This document shows, in pieces, positions 21,656 to 31,046 of a stretch of 64,000 nt of DNA (position 1 is its first letter; the number at the start of each line of letters is the position of its first letter). Under the pieces are notes generated by a model. That model saw only the letters and a list, made by a program, of their open reading frames with translations. It was not told the origin of the DNA and ran no database searches. The stretch is taken from assembly GCF_030063285.1 (NCBI RefSeq), contig NZ_JASISU010000002.1, positions 186,001 to 250,000 of the forward strand, written 5' to 3'. The DNA is from Pseudarthrobacter sp. PS3-L1. GTDB lineage: Bacteria; Actinomycetota; Actinomycetes; Actinomycetales; Micrococcaceae. The translations under genes were made by a program, and so were the position numbers.

Positions 21656-23992
21656 ATGACTGACCAGAACGCACGCACTCCTTTCCCGACCGCCTCCCTG
21701 CTGGGCTACCCACGCATTGGCCGCCGCCGTGAACTGAAAAAGGCCGTTGAGGCTTACTGGGCGGGCACCCTTGACTCAGCCGCCCTCCACCAGGTGGCAA
21801 CGGACATCCAGCTCGGCACAGCCCGCCGCCTCCGCGATCTCGGGTTGGACGAACCCGCTGCCATCCCCGGTACCTTCTCGTTGTACGATCAGGTCCTGGA
21901 TGCCACCGCGCACCTGGGCGCCATTCCGTCACGTTTTGGGCAACTGCTCACCGAGGACGGCCAGCTGGACATTGATGGCTATTTCACACTGGCCCGGGGT
22001 ACCGCCGAGCAGCAACCGCTGGAAATGACCAAGTGGTTTGACACCAATTACCATTACCTGGTGCCTGAAATCGGCCCGGAGACTACTTTTTCCCTCGCCT
22101 CTACCCGGATTGTTGACGAGTTTTCCCTGGCCCTGGCGGATGGCATAGAGACCCGCCCGTACATTGTGGGGCCGGTAACCTACCTGCTGTTGTCCAAGGG
22201 ATCGGACGACGCCGGCACCGACTTTGCGCCGCTGTCCCGCCTTGCGGACATCCTCCCTGTTTATGTCCAGCTTCTTCAGAAGCTCGCCGCCGCCGGCGCC
22301 AGTTGGGTCCAGCTCGATGAACCTGCGCTTGTGGTTGACCAGGACACCCCTGCAGCCAGGATTGCCGCTGCCGTCACCCAGGCCTACCAGGTCCTCACAT
22401 CCGCGGCTGCCCGGCCGCAGATCCTGGTCTCAAGCCCCTACGGGGCGCTCGGTGATCAGCTTGATGCCCTGGCTGCCAGCGCTATTGATGCCCTTCACCT
22501 GGATGTGTTCAAGGGTGCCGTTCCCTCGGCTGCTGCCCTTGGTTCCCTGGGTGGCAAAACAGTGGTGGCCGGCGTCGTGGACGGCCACAACATCTGGCGC
22601 AACGACCTCGCCGCGTCCGCTGCCGTCCTCGACCAGCTCAGGGCCGCTGGTGGCAGCCTCGCCGTCAGTACCTCCACCTCCACCCAGCACGTCCCGCACG
22701 ATGTAACCGAGGAAAGCCAGCTCTCGGAACAACTGCGCAGCTGGCTGGCCTTCGCGGACCAGAAAGCCGTGGAAGTCCGCGCGCTCGCGGACTACCTCGC
22801 CAACCCTGCTTCAGCCAGAGCAGCCATTGATGAGGCAACACGAGTCATTGCCAACCGCGCCGGAGCCCGCGGAGTACGCCGCGAGGACGTCCGGGCCCGC
22901 CTGGCAGCGCTGACGGAGACTGACTTCACGCGCTCGGCCTACAGTGTCCGTGAGGCTGCCCAGGCGGCAGCGCTGAACCTCCCGCTTTTGCCCACCACCA
23001 CTATTGGTTCCTTCCCGCAGACCGCCGAAATCCGGTCCGCACGCGCCCGTAATACCAGGGGCCAGCTGAACGATGCGCAGTACCGGCAGCTCATGCGGGA
23101 CGAGATCACACGTGTTGTGGCATTGCAGGAAGAGCTTGGCTATGACGTCCTGGTGCACGGCGAGCCCGAACGCAATGACATGGTTCAGTACTTTGCCGAG
23201 AACCTGGAGGGCTTCGACGTCACAGTCCACGGCTGGGTGCAGTCCTACGGTTCACGCTGCACGCGCCCCTCGATCCTCTGGGGTGATGTAACCCGCAGCG
23301 CGCCCATCACAGTGGCCTGGGCAGAGTACGCACAGTCCCTGACAAGCAAGCCGATGAAAGGCATGCTCACAGGACCGGTGACCATCCTTGCGTGGTCCTT
23401 TGTCCGCGACGACCAACCACTGGGGGACACCGCCAACCAGGTGGGCCTGGCACTGCGCGATGAGATCGACGACCTCCAGGCCGCCGGCATCAAGGTCATC
23501 CAGGTGGACGAGCCGGCCCTCCGTGAGCTCCTCCCACTGCGTAGGGCCGACCAGCCCGCCTACCTGAAATGGTCAGTGGATTCCTTCCGGCTGGCCACCT
23601 CGGGAGCAGCTGATGCAACCCAGATCCACACCCACCTCTGCTACTCCGAGTTCGGTGTGGTGATCGACGCCATCGATGGTCTCGATGCGGACGTCACGTC
23701 CCTGGAGGCTGCGCGGTCCCGGATGGAAGTGGTCCATGACCTTGAATCACATGGTTTCGGTCGCGGAGTGGGCCCTGGCGTCTACGACATCCATTCGCCG
23801 CGGATCCCGGGAGAGGCTGAGGTGACAGAACTCCTCACCAAGGCCGTGCAGCATGTGCCCGCCCGCCAGCTCTGGGTCAACCCGGACTGCGGCCTGAAGA
23901 CCCGGGGTTACGCCGAAACGGAAGAGTCGTTGCGCAACGTGGTGAAAGCCACCCAGGCCGTGCGCGCAACGCTGCTCGAAGCTGCACAGTAG
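21656..23992 (+). CDS. metE: Cobalamin-independent methionine synthase
   Basis: The 778-residue enzyme transfers the methyl group of 5-methyltetrahydropteroyl-polyglutamate to homocysteine. The N-terminal barrel begins LLGYPRIGRRRELKKAVEAY. The C-terminal catalytic barrel has TTTIGSFPQTAEIR, the zinc and substrate motifs HTHLCYSEF, and VNPDCGLKTRGY (zinc-binding His, Cys and Cys). Length is normal. The ATG at 21656 follows CCTAAGGAAGATCCC, a good ribosome site. It forms a metF-metE operon closed by a strong terminator. A LysR regulator sits nearby on the opposite strand, but a link to metE is unproven. Confidence 0.95.
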   Translation: MTDQNARTPFPTASLLGYPRIGRRRELKKAVEAYWAGTLDSAALHQVATDIQLGTARRLRDLGLDEPAAIPGTFSLYDQVLDATAHLGAIPSRFGQLLTEDGQLDIDGYFTLARGTAEQQPLEMTKWFDTNYHYLVPEIGPETTFSLASTRIVDEFSLALADGIETRPYIVGPVTYLLLSKGSDDAGTDFAPLSRLADILPVYVQLLQKLAAAGASWVQLDEPALVVDQDTPAARIAAAVTQAYQVLTSAAARPQILVSSPYGALGDQLDALAASAIDALHLDVFKGAVPSAAALGSLGGKTVVAGVVDGHNIWRNDLAASAAVLDQLRAAGGSLAVSTSTSTQHVPHDVTEESQLSEQLRSWLAFADQKAVEVRALADYLANPASARAAIDEATRVIANRAGARGVRREDVRARLAALTETDFTRSAYSVREAAQAAALNLPLLPTTTIGSFPQTAEIRSARARNTRGQLNDAQYRQLMRDEITRVVALQEELGYDVLVHGEPERNDMVQYFAENLEGFDVTVHGWVQSYGSRCTRPSILWGDVTRSAPITVAWAEYAQSLTSKPMKGMLTGPVTILAWSFVRDDQPLGDTANQVGLALRDEIDDLQAAGIKVIQVDEPALRELLPLRRADQPAYLKWSVDSFRLATSGAADATQIHTHLCYSEFGVVIDAIDGLDADVTSLEAARSRMEVVHDLESHGFGRGVGPGVYDIHSPRIPGEAEVTELLTKAVQHVPARQLWVNPDCGLKTRGYAETEESLRNVVKATQAVRATLLEAAQ

Positions 23993-24020
23993 GTCGGCTT
24001 CCGGGCCACGCAGTACCCAT

Positions 24021-24059
24021 ACGGCGGCCGGTCACCTTGGGGAGGTGACCGGCCGCCGT
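24021..24059 (+). terminator. Strong terminator after metE
   Basis: ACGGCGGCCGGTCACC and GGTGACCGGCCGCCGT make a perfect 16-bp stem with a 7-base loop, followed by CGGACTTTTTT. It also separates metE from the convergent DUF2004 gene. Confidence 0.85.
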
Positions 24060-24111
24060 CGGACTTTTTTGAAGCGGTCAAGCAGGGGTGGCAGCGACGG
24101 AAAACGCGATC

Positions 24112-24618
24112 CTATGGTTCCCAGAGAATCTCGTCGTCCACCACGCCGTCCTGGTCGGCGGAAGCCACCAGGAGTTCATCCGTGAAGTTGGTTCCCAACG
24201 TGAACTCCAGGACAAAATAGCGTTCGGGTTGGCCGGGGTAGATGCCCAGGCGCGCCAGGCGCAGCGCTTTGAGGAAAACCTGGTTGGTCAGTTCCGCGCG
24301 GGTTTCGACACCGAAAACGGATTTGAGATGTTCTTCCTTGAGGGCGTTGCAGTGGAAGCGCAGGTACTCCTGGGGGCTGGTGCCGTCCTGCCCGAGTTCC
24401 TCGGCAATCATGTCCCTGACCTGTTCCACCAGTTCCGGCAGGAACCGCAGCCGGAAATCGACCTTGTGCATGGCGGCTTCATCAAAAGTGTCATGCGGGG
24501 TAATAATCAGATCAAGCGTCAGCGGCTGCCCAGCTAGCTCATGAACGGCAGCGACGCGGTGCTCCTCTCCGGGGGAAAGGTGAATCTCGCCAAAGTGCCT
24601 GCTCGCTACCTTGTTCAT
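24112..24618 (-). CDS. DUF2004-like protein
   Basis: The 168-residue soluble acidic protein has a strand-rich N-terminal part (LTLDLIITPHDTFDEAAMHK), a helical middle with QVRDMIAEELGQDGTSPQEY and LRFHCNALKEEHL, and the end ILWEP. The arrangement fits DUF2004 proteins, whose function is not known; some relatives behave like immunity proteins, but no toxin gene is adjacent. It is a single gene convergent to metE, with the start at 24616-24618. Confidence 0.65.
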   Translation of the reverse strand: MNKVASRHFGEIHLSPGEEHRVAAVHELAGQPLTLDLIITPHDTFDEAAMHKVDFRLRFLPELVEQVRDMIAEELGQDGTSPQEYLRFHCNALKEEHLKSVFGVETRAELTNQVFLKALRLARLGIYPGQPERYFVLEFTLGTNFTDELLVASADQDGVVDDEILWEP

Positions 24619-24662
24619 CTGTTCAACATAGACCCGGCCGGGGCGCCGTGCCAGTGGTTAGG

Positions 24663-25574
24663 CTAATTTCCTGCGGTGCCCAGCGTCCCAAACGTCTCGG
24701 TCAACAAGTCCAGGAACAGCTGGACCCGTGCAGTTTTCTTCTCGTTGATGATCAGGGCGAACACGTTGCGGGCCAGCCGGATTTCCGGGACGTCAAGGAT
24801 CACGACGCCGGACGGCCTGTTGCGCAGGGCGAGCTCGGGTACCAGTGCAGCTCCCAGGCCCGCTGCCGCCATCTCAATGGTGGCGTTGAAGTCATCACTG
24901 TGGGCCACCACCAGGGGGTGCAGGTTGCAGCCGGCGAAAAGGCGTTCGATCACTGTGGCATCGCTGGTTCCCGGGTGGTGCATGATCCAGGGCATCCCGG
25001 AGAGATGGTCCGCGGCCACCTTGGCCTCCGGACGGAAACCCCACCCCGCTGGCAGGACCACCCGGTAGTTGTCGTCCCCAATCCACTGCCTGTTGATGGT
25101 GTGCGGCCAGGCCAAGCCTGCCTGGCCCACCTGGAAGACCAGTGCAACATCAAGTCCAGCCTGCAGCCCGGCAATGGTCTGGCCAGGTTCTCCCACAGAA
25201 AGCCGCAGGTCAATCCCCAGGTCCTTCCAGACCGGATTCTGCAGAATCTTGGGCATCACGAAAGTGGCCAGGCTGGGGAAGATCCCTACCCGCAGTTCTT
25301 CCCGGCCGGATTCCTGGCTCCGTGCCGCTGCAGCCAGGAGCGCCTCAATGTCGGTCAGAACTTTGGCCGCATGGCGAATCATCACTGTTGCGGCGGGGGT
25401 GGGGATGGCGCTGCGTGCGGTGCGCTGGAACAGTTCCACCCCGGCGTCGCGCTCCAAGGCCGCCATCTGCTGGGAGACGGCGGAGGCCGTATACCCCAGA
25501 GCCGCGGCAGCAGCGGCGAATGAACCGTGCTGGCCCACCTCGATCAGTGTCCTAAGATGAACCGGGTTGATCAT
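24663..25574 (-). CDS. LysR family transcriptional regulator
   Basis: The product (303 aa from the ATG at 25572-25574) has an N-terminal winged helix-turn-helix (residues about 1-60: VHLRTLIEVGQHGSFAAAAA, then LGYTASAVSQQMAALERDAG) and a LysR effector domain from about residue 90 (LRVGIFPSLATFVMPKIL). Upstream in-frame codons look non-coding and are rejected. It probably binds DNA as a tetramer and responds to a small metabolite. The nearest plus-strand targets are the lipid operon starting at 25879, which is divergent from it, so that promoter is the likeliest to be controlled. Confidence 0.88.
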   Translation of the reverse strand: MINPVHLRTLIEVGQHGSFAAAAAALGYTASAVSQQMAALERDAGVELFQRTARSAIPTPAATVMIRHAAKVLTDIEALLAAAARSQESGREELRVGIFPSLATFVMPKILQNPVWKDLGIDLRLSVGEPGQTIAGLQAGLDVALVFQVGQAGLAWPHTINRQWIGDDNYRVVLPAGWGFRPEAKVAADHLSGMPWIMHHPGTSDATVIERLFAGCNLHPLVVAHSDDFNATIEMAAAGLGAALVPELALRNRPSGVVILDVPEIRLARNVFALIINEKKTARVQLFLDLLTETFGTLGTAGN

Positions 25575-25878
25575 CAGCTTCCTTAGGGTCTCGGGTCTGG
25601 GGTGGGGTTGTGCCTGTGTGCCGAACACAGGCACCGTAGGGCCGGGGCATGCCCCGGAATCCGAAAACGGGTGCGCTGCAGAGTAAGGGATGAACATGCC
25701 CATCCGCGGCCCGGATTCATTCTGGCATGCGTGGGCGTTATTGTGGGCGTCAAGGGCGGGACAGGGGCGCTGTGCCAACCCATCCAGCAGACATGCTGCT
25801 CCGAATGAGTGATGAGATCAACGCACCAACTATCGTTTCCAGGTGTCAGCCCGGAAACCTATCTTCAGGAGACGTTTC

Positions 25879-27234
25879 GTGACAGACGCAGCAGGCATGG
25901 CAGCGGGTCGGCGTATTGCCGTTATTGGCAGTGGCGTGGCAGGCCTCACCGCGGCCCACGTGCTGAACCGTCGCGACACCGTCACGGTCTTCGAAGCCGA
26001 CAGCCGGCTGGGCGGACACGCCCACACCCACGACGTCCCCCAGGCGGACGGCTCAACACTGGGCGTTGACACAGGCTTCATTGTGCACAACGAACGGACC
26101 TACCCCACACTTCTGCGGCTTTTTGCCGAACTTGGCGTGGAAACCCAGGACTCGGAGATGTCCATGTCCATCCGCTGTGATGGCTGCGGCCTCGAATATG
26201 CCGGCGCACGTGATGGTGTGCGGGGACTCATCCCTACCCCACGTACCCTGCTCCGCGGCCGCTATCTCCGGATGCTCCTGGAGGTCCTCAAGTTCTACCG
26301 CAAGGCGCAGGCACTGCTGGCCGCCGAGGAATCAACAGCGCCAGGTGGCGAGGCAGACATGACACTGGGGGAGTTCCTGGAACGGGAAAAGTTCAGCCCC
26401 TACTTCATTTCCCACTTCATGACACCCATTGTCAGTGCCGTCTGGTCCAGCGACCCCACCACATCACTGGCGTATCCCGCCCGCTACCTCTTCACCTTCC
26501 TCGGCCACCACGGACTGCTGGGCGTCAAGGGATCGCCGCAGTGGCGCACCGTCTCCGGGGGCTCCCGCTCCTATGTGGACAAGCTGGCAGCACGCCTGGA
26601 TGACATCCGCCTCGACTCCCCGGTGAGCGGGCTCCGCCGCACGGCAGACGGCGTCGAGATCACCACAGCAGCGGGCATCGAACACTTCGACGCCGTGGTG
26701 ATTGCCACCCACCCGGGCCAGGCGCTCGGCTTCCTCAGTGACGCAGACGACGCTGAAAGGACAGCACTGAGGGGGATGCCCTACTCGGTCAACCACACAG
26801 TTTTCCACCAGGACAGGGCAGTCATGCCTGCCGCACAGAATGCCCGGGCCTCCTGGAACTACCGCCTGCCCGGTTGCGATGCCCGCCCAGACCGCGTCCT
26901 GGTCAGTTACGACCTCACACGCCTGCAGCGGCTCAGCCCCGCAGATGGCAGCTCCTACCTGGTGAGCCTCGGCGAATCAGACCTGATTGGCGAGTCCACC
27001 GTGCTGGACCGGATGGTCTACGAGCACCCGCAGTACACCCCGGAGTCACTCAGGGCCCAGAAGCTCATTGCGGCTCTGGGGGACAACCGCTTTGTGTTTG
27101 CTGGCGCCTATCTCGGATGGGGATTCCATGAAGATGGCGCACTCTCCGGACTCAAGGCTGCCCAGAAGCTGGGCCGGGATTGGGAAGCGCCAGCCACGGC
27201 GTCTGAGTTGGCCCAGGCCACGGAGGGCCGATGA
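25879..27234 (+). CDS. FAD-dependent oxidoreductase (amine-oxidase fold) of the lipid operon
   Basis: The 451-residue protein has an N-terminal dinucleotide-binding site (IAVIGSGVAGLTAAHVL, then VFEADSRLGGHAHTH) and a C-terminal FAD-contact segment (RFVFAGAYLGWGFHEDGALS). The GTG at 25879 follows CAGGAGA. It is the first gene of four that overlap by four bases each: oxidase, DUF1365, and two cyclopropane-synthase-like methyltransferases. In other bacteria this gene set modifies unsaturated membrane fatty acids; this enzyme would then reduce, oxidise or desaturate the acyl chain. That precise reaction is inference. Confidence 0.8.
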   Translation: MTDAAGMAAGRRIAVIGSGVAGLTAAHVLNRRDTVTVFEADSRLGGHAHTHDVPQADGSTLGVDTGFIVHNERTYPTLLRLFAELGVETQDSEMSMSIRCDGCGLEYAGARDGVRGLIPTPRTLLRGRYLRMLLEVLKFYRKAQALLAAEESTAPGGEADMTLGEFLEREKFSPYFISHFMTPIVSAVWSSDPTTSLAYPARYLFTFLGHHGLLGVKGSPQWRTVSGGSRSYVDKLAARLDDIRLDSPVSGLRRTADGVEITTAAGIEHFDAVVIATHPGQALGFLSDADDAERTALRGMPYSVNHTVFHQDRAVMPAAQNARASWNYRLPGCDARPDRVLVSYDLTRLQRLSPADGSSYLVSLGESDLIGESTVLDRMVYEHPQYTPESLRAQKLIAALGDNRFVFAGAYLGWGFHEDGALSGLKAAQKLGRDWEAPATASELAQATEGR

Positions 27235-27962
27235 GCACATCCGCAGCCATCTACCGGACCTCTATTGCCCACGTCCGCACCTCACCACTGAGAAATGCCT
27301 TTACGTACCGGAGCTACAGCTGGTTTGTCGACGTCGACCATCTCCCGCAGTTGCCCGCGTTCCTCCGGCCGCTGGCCGGATTCCGGGTCTCCGACCATCT
27401 GGGTGATCCGCAGGGGAGCTTCCGCGGCAACGTCGAGACGTTCCTCCGGGCCCGGGGGTTCGACGTCGACGGCGGCCGGATCACCATGCTCACCAGCGCA
27501 AGGGTGCTGGGCCACGTGTTCAATCCGCTGACGCTGTTCTGGTGCCACAGGCCCGGTGGTGAGCTCCAGTGCGTGATAGCCGAGGTGCATAACACCTACG
27601 GTGAGCGCCACTGCTACGTTCTGGAAACCGACGAGCGCGGCCGGGCCAGTGTCCCCAAGGAGTTTTACGTTTCGCCTTTCAACGATGTGTCGGGGCAGTA
27701 CCGGATGAAACTGCCGGAACCGACAGATCGTCTGGCCGTGGCGATCGTCCTGGAACGCGAGGGGCAGAAACCCTTCGTGGCCACCATGGACGGATCCCGC
27801 AGCCCGGCAACCACAACCAACGTCCTCCGCGCCGCGGCGGCCGTCCCACTGGCACCGCTTCGGGCGGTTGTCCAGATCCATTGGCAGGGAATCCGGCTGT
27901 GGGCTCGCCGGCTTCCCATCATCAAAAGACCACACCACCCTTCCCAGGAGGCAGTTCAGTGA
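27231..27962 (+). CDS. DUF1365 family protein
   Basis: The 243-residue protein shows the DUF1365 signature: YRTSIAHVRTSPLRNAFTYR at the start, RVLGHVFNPLTLFWCHRPGG in the middle, then EVHNTYGERHCYVL and KEFYVSPFNDVSGQYRM. Its function is not established, but it nearly always travels with cyclopropane-fatty-acid-synthase-like genes, as here. The ATG at 27231 overlaps the oxidase stop (ATGA). It is probably cytoplasmic and membrane-peripheral. Confidence 0.88.
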   Translation: MSTSAAIYRTSIAHVRTSPLRNAFTYRSYSWFVDVDHLPQLPAFLRPLAGFRVSDHLGDPQGSFRGNVETFLRARGFDVDGGRITMLTSARVLGHVFNPLTLFWCHRPGGELQCVIAEVHNTYGERHCYVLETDERGRASVPKEFYVSPFNDVSGQYRMKLPEPTDRLAVAIVLEREGQKPFVATMDGSRSPATTTNVLRAAAAVPLAPLRAVVQIHWQGIRLWARRLPIIKRPHHPSQEAVQ

Positions 27963-29389
27963 CTATGACCGAAGCAAACGGATCCGCGGCCGGACGGCCT
28001 GCGGACAGGGCCGCCTCCGCCGCCCACGCCATAGAGGAGAACCAGAAGACTCCCGCCGTCGCACCCCCCACCCCGCAGGGCGGGGTCCCATACACGGTTC
28101 CGCAGCCGCCTGCCGTGATCGATGCTGAGATCTGGCCGGGCATCGCCACTGTTCCCGGAGGCTTCAAGGCCGGTGTTGCCGCCCGCATTGCCCAGGGAAT
28201 CTTCCGCACGGCTATCCGCGGCCTGCCCCTTGAGGTGCGATACCCCGACGGGAAGGTCCTGGGAACAGCACCCGCCGGTGCTCCAGTGATGACCATCAAC
28301 CGGCCCGATGACTTCGCCCGGCGCATGGGCCACGGCGGCCTGATTGGCCTCGGTGAGGCGTACATGGCTGGCGACTGGGATGCCGAGGACCTCACGGCAG
28401 TCATGGAGGTTTTCGCCTCCCGCGCCGGGACGTTGATTCCGGAACCACTGCAGAAGATGCGCGCCCTCTTCCTTCCGCGACAGCCCCGCAAGGAGCGCAA
28501 CACGGAGGAGAACACCCGCTCCAACATCTCGCGGCACTACGACCTCTCCAACGAGCTTTTTGCCACGTTCCTTGACGACACCATGTCCTACTCCAGTGCG
28601 CTGTTCCCCGCTTCGGGAAGCGCCGTGAAGGACATGGCCTGGGACGGCTTCGCTGCCGCCCAGCAGGCAAAGATTGACAGGCTGCTGGACAAGGCCGCCG
28701 TCGGTCCCGGAACCCGCGTACTGGAGATCGGGACCGGCTGGGGTGAGCTGGCACTGCGTGCGGCTGCCCGCGGCGCCACCGTCTACTCGGTGACCCTCTC
28801 CAGCGAGCAGCAGGAACTGGCCCGTAAGCGGGTGGCAGATGCCGGCTACGCGGATGCTGTCACGATTGACCTCAAGGACTACCGCGCAGTGGAAGGTGAA
28901 TACGACGCCATTGTGTCGGTTGAAATGATCGAGGCTGTGGGGTACCAGTACTGGGCCACCTACTTCCAGACGATCGAGCGGGTCCTGGCTCCGGGCGGCA
29001 AGGTGGCCATCCAGGCCATCACCATTGCCCACGATCGCCTCCTGGCTACCCGCACCGGATACACCTGGGTGCACAAGTACATTTTCCCGGGCGGCGTCAT
29101 CCCCTCGGTCCGTGCCATCGAGGAAATCACGGAGAAGCAGACCGGACTCCAGGTCCGCGAACGCACGGCCTTTGGTGAGCACTATGCCGAAACGCTCCGG
29201 CTGTGGGAAGAACGCTTTATGGGCCGGCAGGACGAAGTCCGCGAACTCGGCTTCGACGCAATCTTCCAGCGCATGTGGCTGTTCTACCTCTGCTACTCCC
29301 GGGCAGGTTTTGCCTCGGGTTATCTGAATGTGCAGCAAATTGTGCTGGACAGCCGGAAGCCGGTGCCTTCACTCGGAGCCAGCGCATGA
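27959..29389 (+). CDS. Cyclopropane-fatty-acid-phospholipid synthase family methyltransferase (1)
   Basis: The 476-residue product has an N-terminal lipid-binding region (about 60-170, including GEAYMAGDWDAEDLTAVMEV) and a SAM-binding domain with VLEIGTGWGELALRAAARGA and EMIEAVGYQYW. The match is to enzymes that methylate or cyclopropanate the double bond of membrane phospholipid acyl chains using S-adenosylmethionine. The GTG at 27959 overlaps the previous stop and has AGGAGG 7 bases upstream. About 45 Ala/Pro-rich residues precede the conserved part. Confidence 0.88.
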   Translation: MTMTEANGSAAGRPADRAASAAHAIEENQKTPAVAPPTPQGGVPYTVPQPPAVIDAEIWPGIATVPGGFKAGVAARIAQGIFRTAIRGLPLEVRYPDGKVLGTAPAGAPVMTINRPDDFARRMGHGGLIGLGEAYMAGDWDAEDLTAVMEVFASRAGTLIPEPLQKMRALFLPRQPRKERNTEENTRSNISRHYDLSNELFATFLDDTMSYSSALFPASGSAVKDMAWDGFAAAQQAKIDRLLDKAAVGPGTRVLEIGTGWGELALRAAARGATVYSVTLSSEQQELARKRVADAGYADAVTIDLKDYRAVEGEYDAIVSVEMIEAVGYQYWATYFQTIERVLAPGGKVAIQAITIAHDRLLATRTGYTWVHKYIFPGGVIPSVRAIEEITEKQTGLQVRERTAFGEHYAETLRLWEERFMGRQDEVRELGFDAIFQRMWLFYLCYSRAGFASGYLNVQQIVLDSRKPVPSLGASA

Positions 29390-30681
29390 GCCCGGCGCTA
29401 GCAGGGACCATTGCCGAGGTCCTGCGCCCCATGGTGGGCGGGGATCTTCCGGTCCGCCTGAAAGTCTGGGACGGCTCCGAGGCAGGCCCGGTCAACGCTC
29501 CGGTGGTCCGGCTCAACAGCCCCAACGCCATCCGGCGCCTGCTCTGGGCACCGGGTGAGCTCGGTGCCGCGCAGGCCTACGTGACCGGCGAGCTTGACAT
29601 TGACGGCGACCTGAACTCGACGCTGGAACAGCTGTGGGAGGTTATCCGGCGGCGGAAGCTTTCCGGCATCCGGCCCACCCCCGCTGTCCTTGCTGGCGTT
29701 GCGAAGATTGCCCGTGCCGCTGGTGCGCTGGGCACTCCACCCGCGCCGCCCGTGACGCAGGCCAAGGTCAAAGGCCGGCTGCACAGCCTCCTGCGGGATC
29801 GAGCTGCCATCAGCCACCACTATGACCTCAGCAACGATTTTTATGAACTCATCCTTGATCCGCAGATGGCCTACTCCAGCGGCTACTGGACGGACCGCGG
29901 TGACGACGTGAACTTTGCCGGACTGGCGGAACGTGCTTCCGGCTCCGCTGGCGAGGCAGGAGCGTCCTACGGCGTGGAGGATGCCCAGCGAGACAAGCTG
30001 GATCTGGTGTGCCGCAAGATTGGCCTGCAGCCAGGGATGCGCATGCTTGACGTTGGTTGTGGCTGGGGCTCCCTGAGCCTGCACGCCGCACGCTACTACG
30101 GTGCCACGGTGGTTGGCGTAACCCTGTCCGTGGAGCAGAAGGCCTTCATCGACGCCCGGATCAAGGAATATGGCCTGGCGGATCGGGTGGAGATCCGGGT
30201 CCAGGATTACCGGGAGATTCCGGATGGCCCCTTCGACGCCGTTGCCTCCCTTGAAATGGGCGAGCACGTGGGCCAGAAGAACTACCCTGTGTACGCGAAC
30301 GCACTGTTCAAGAACCTGGTCCCCGGCGGCAAGGTACTGGTGCAGCAAATGTCCCGTCGCGGCAAACATCCCGGTGGCGGACCCTTCATCGAATCGTTCA
30401 TCGCCCCGGACATGCACATGCGGCCGGTGGGGGAGACCCTGTCCTTCCTAGAGGATGCTGGCCTGGAGGTTGAAGGTGTGCAGGGGATGCGCAGGCACTA
30501 CGTCCGCACCCTCGAAGCCTGGTACGCCACCTTTGAGGAAAACCAGGACAGGGCCGAGGCCATGATGGGCGCCGAAGTGGTGCGCGTCTGGCGGCTCTAC
30601 CTGGTGGGTGCCCTTCGCAGCTTCGCGGAAGGCCGCATGGGGGTTGAACAGATCCTCTGCCGGAAGCCGGAAGCCCTCTAG
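29386..30681 (+). CDS. Cyclopropane-fatty-acid-phospholipid synthase family methyltransferase (2)
   Basis: This 431-residue paralogue has the lipid-binding N-terminal part (AQAYVTGELDIDGDLNSTLE), the ISHHYDLSNDFYELIL motif, the SAM loop MLDVGCGWGSLSLHAARYYG and ASLEMGEHVG. Its best-conserved motifs differ from those of the first enzyme (GCGWG versus GTGWG, GEHVG versus EAVGY), so the two probably act on different double bonds or steps. The ATG at 29386 overlaps the previous stop (ATGA). A long hairpin 59 bases after its stop likely ends the operon. Confidence 0.88.
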   Translation: MSPALAGTIAEVLRPMVGGDLPVRLKVWDGSEAGPVNAPVVRLNSPNAIRRLLWAPGELGAAQAYVTGELDIDGDLNSTLEQLWEVIRRRKLSGIRPTPAVLAGVAKIARAAGALGTPPAPPVTQAKVKGRLHSLLRDRAAISHHYDLSNDFYELILDPQMAYSSGYWTDRGDDVNFAGLAERASGSAGEAGASYGVEDAQRDKLDLVCRKIGLQPGMRMLDVGCGWGSLSLHAARYYGATVVGVTLSVEQKAFIDARIKEYGLADRVEIRVQDYREIPDGPFDAVASLEMGEHVGQKNYPVYANALFKNLVPGGKVLVQQMSRRGKHPGGGPFIESFIAPDMHMRPVGETLSFLEDAGLEVEGVQGMRRHYVRTLEAWYATFEENQDRAEAMMGAEVVRVWRLYLVGALRSFAEGRMGVEQILCRKPEAL

Positions 30682-30739
30682 GACATCCGGTGGGCTGGCC
30701 AAGCGGTCCGCCTGCCAGTCGGCCTTTCCTGCCCGCACG

Positions 30740-30790
30740 CTGCCCCGCACATGCTTTGCTGGTCCGCCCAGCAAAGGATGTGCGGGGCAG
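30740..30790 (+). terminator. Long hairpin ending the lipid operon
   Basis: CTGCCCCGCACATGCTTTG... pairs over 23 bp with the complementary arm at 30768-30790, with a single G-G mismatch and a 5-base loop. There is no T-tract after it, but the stability suggests termination or mRNA 3'-end protection. Confidence 0.6.
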
Positions 30791-30956
30791 TGTGCTTTAA
30801 GTCCCCGAAGACGCCCTGGCGGGGCACCCGACGCGCGCCGGGCGCCGTCGGGACCGCATCCAAGCGTGGCCTGACTCACGATCCACACCCCATGGCGCGA
30901 CACGCCGCCGGGCGCGACACGCAGGCGGCAAAAATGTGGGGAACTCCTCCACAGGG

Positions 30957-31020
30957 TGTGGATGAACACACCTTAAACTGCGGAAATCCGGTGCTTTAAG
31001 GACCCAGGACCTGTGGATTA
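30957..31020. promoter_or_regulatory. Two DnaA-box-like sites upstream of nrdH
   Basis: TGTGGATGA at 30957-30965 and TGTGGATTA at 31012-31020 each differ by one base from the reverse complement of the TTATCCACA DnaA box. They lie 27-90 bases upstream of the NrdR boxes. Binding by DnaA is a suggestion from sequence only. Confidence 0.35.
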
Positions 31021-31046
31021 AAAGTGCACAGAATGACATACTTGTA

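Larger units (their letters stand above)
30682..31046. other. Interval between the lipid operon and nrdH
   Basis: No gene. It contains a long hairpin (30740-30790), several short GCGCGACACGC-like GC-rich motifs and two DnaA-box-like 9-mers on the nrd side (30957-30965 and 31012-31020). Confidence 0.5.

Noticed and set aside
27956..29338. A 460-codon minus-strand frame inside the first cyclopropane-synthase-like gene
   Set aside because: Antisense shadow of a well-supported gene in high-GC DNA.
30682..31046. Possible replication origin because of DnaA-box-like 9-mers
   Set aside because: Only two near matches, no AT-rich unwinding region and no dnaA/dnaN nearby; a regulatory role at nrd is more likely.
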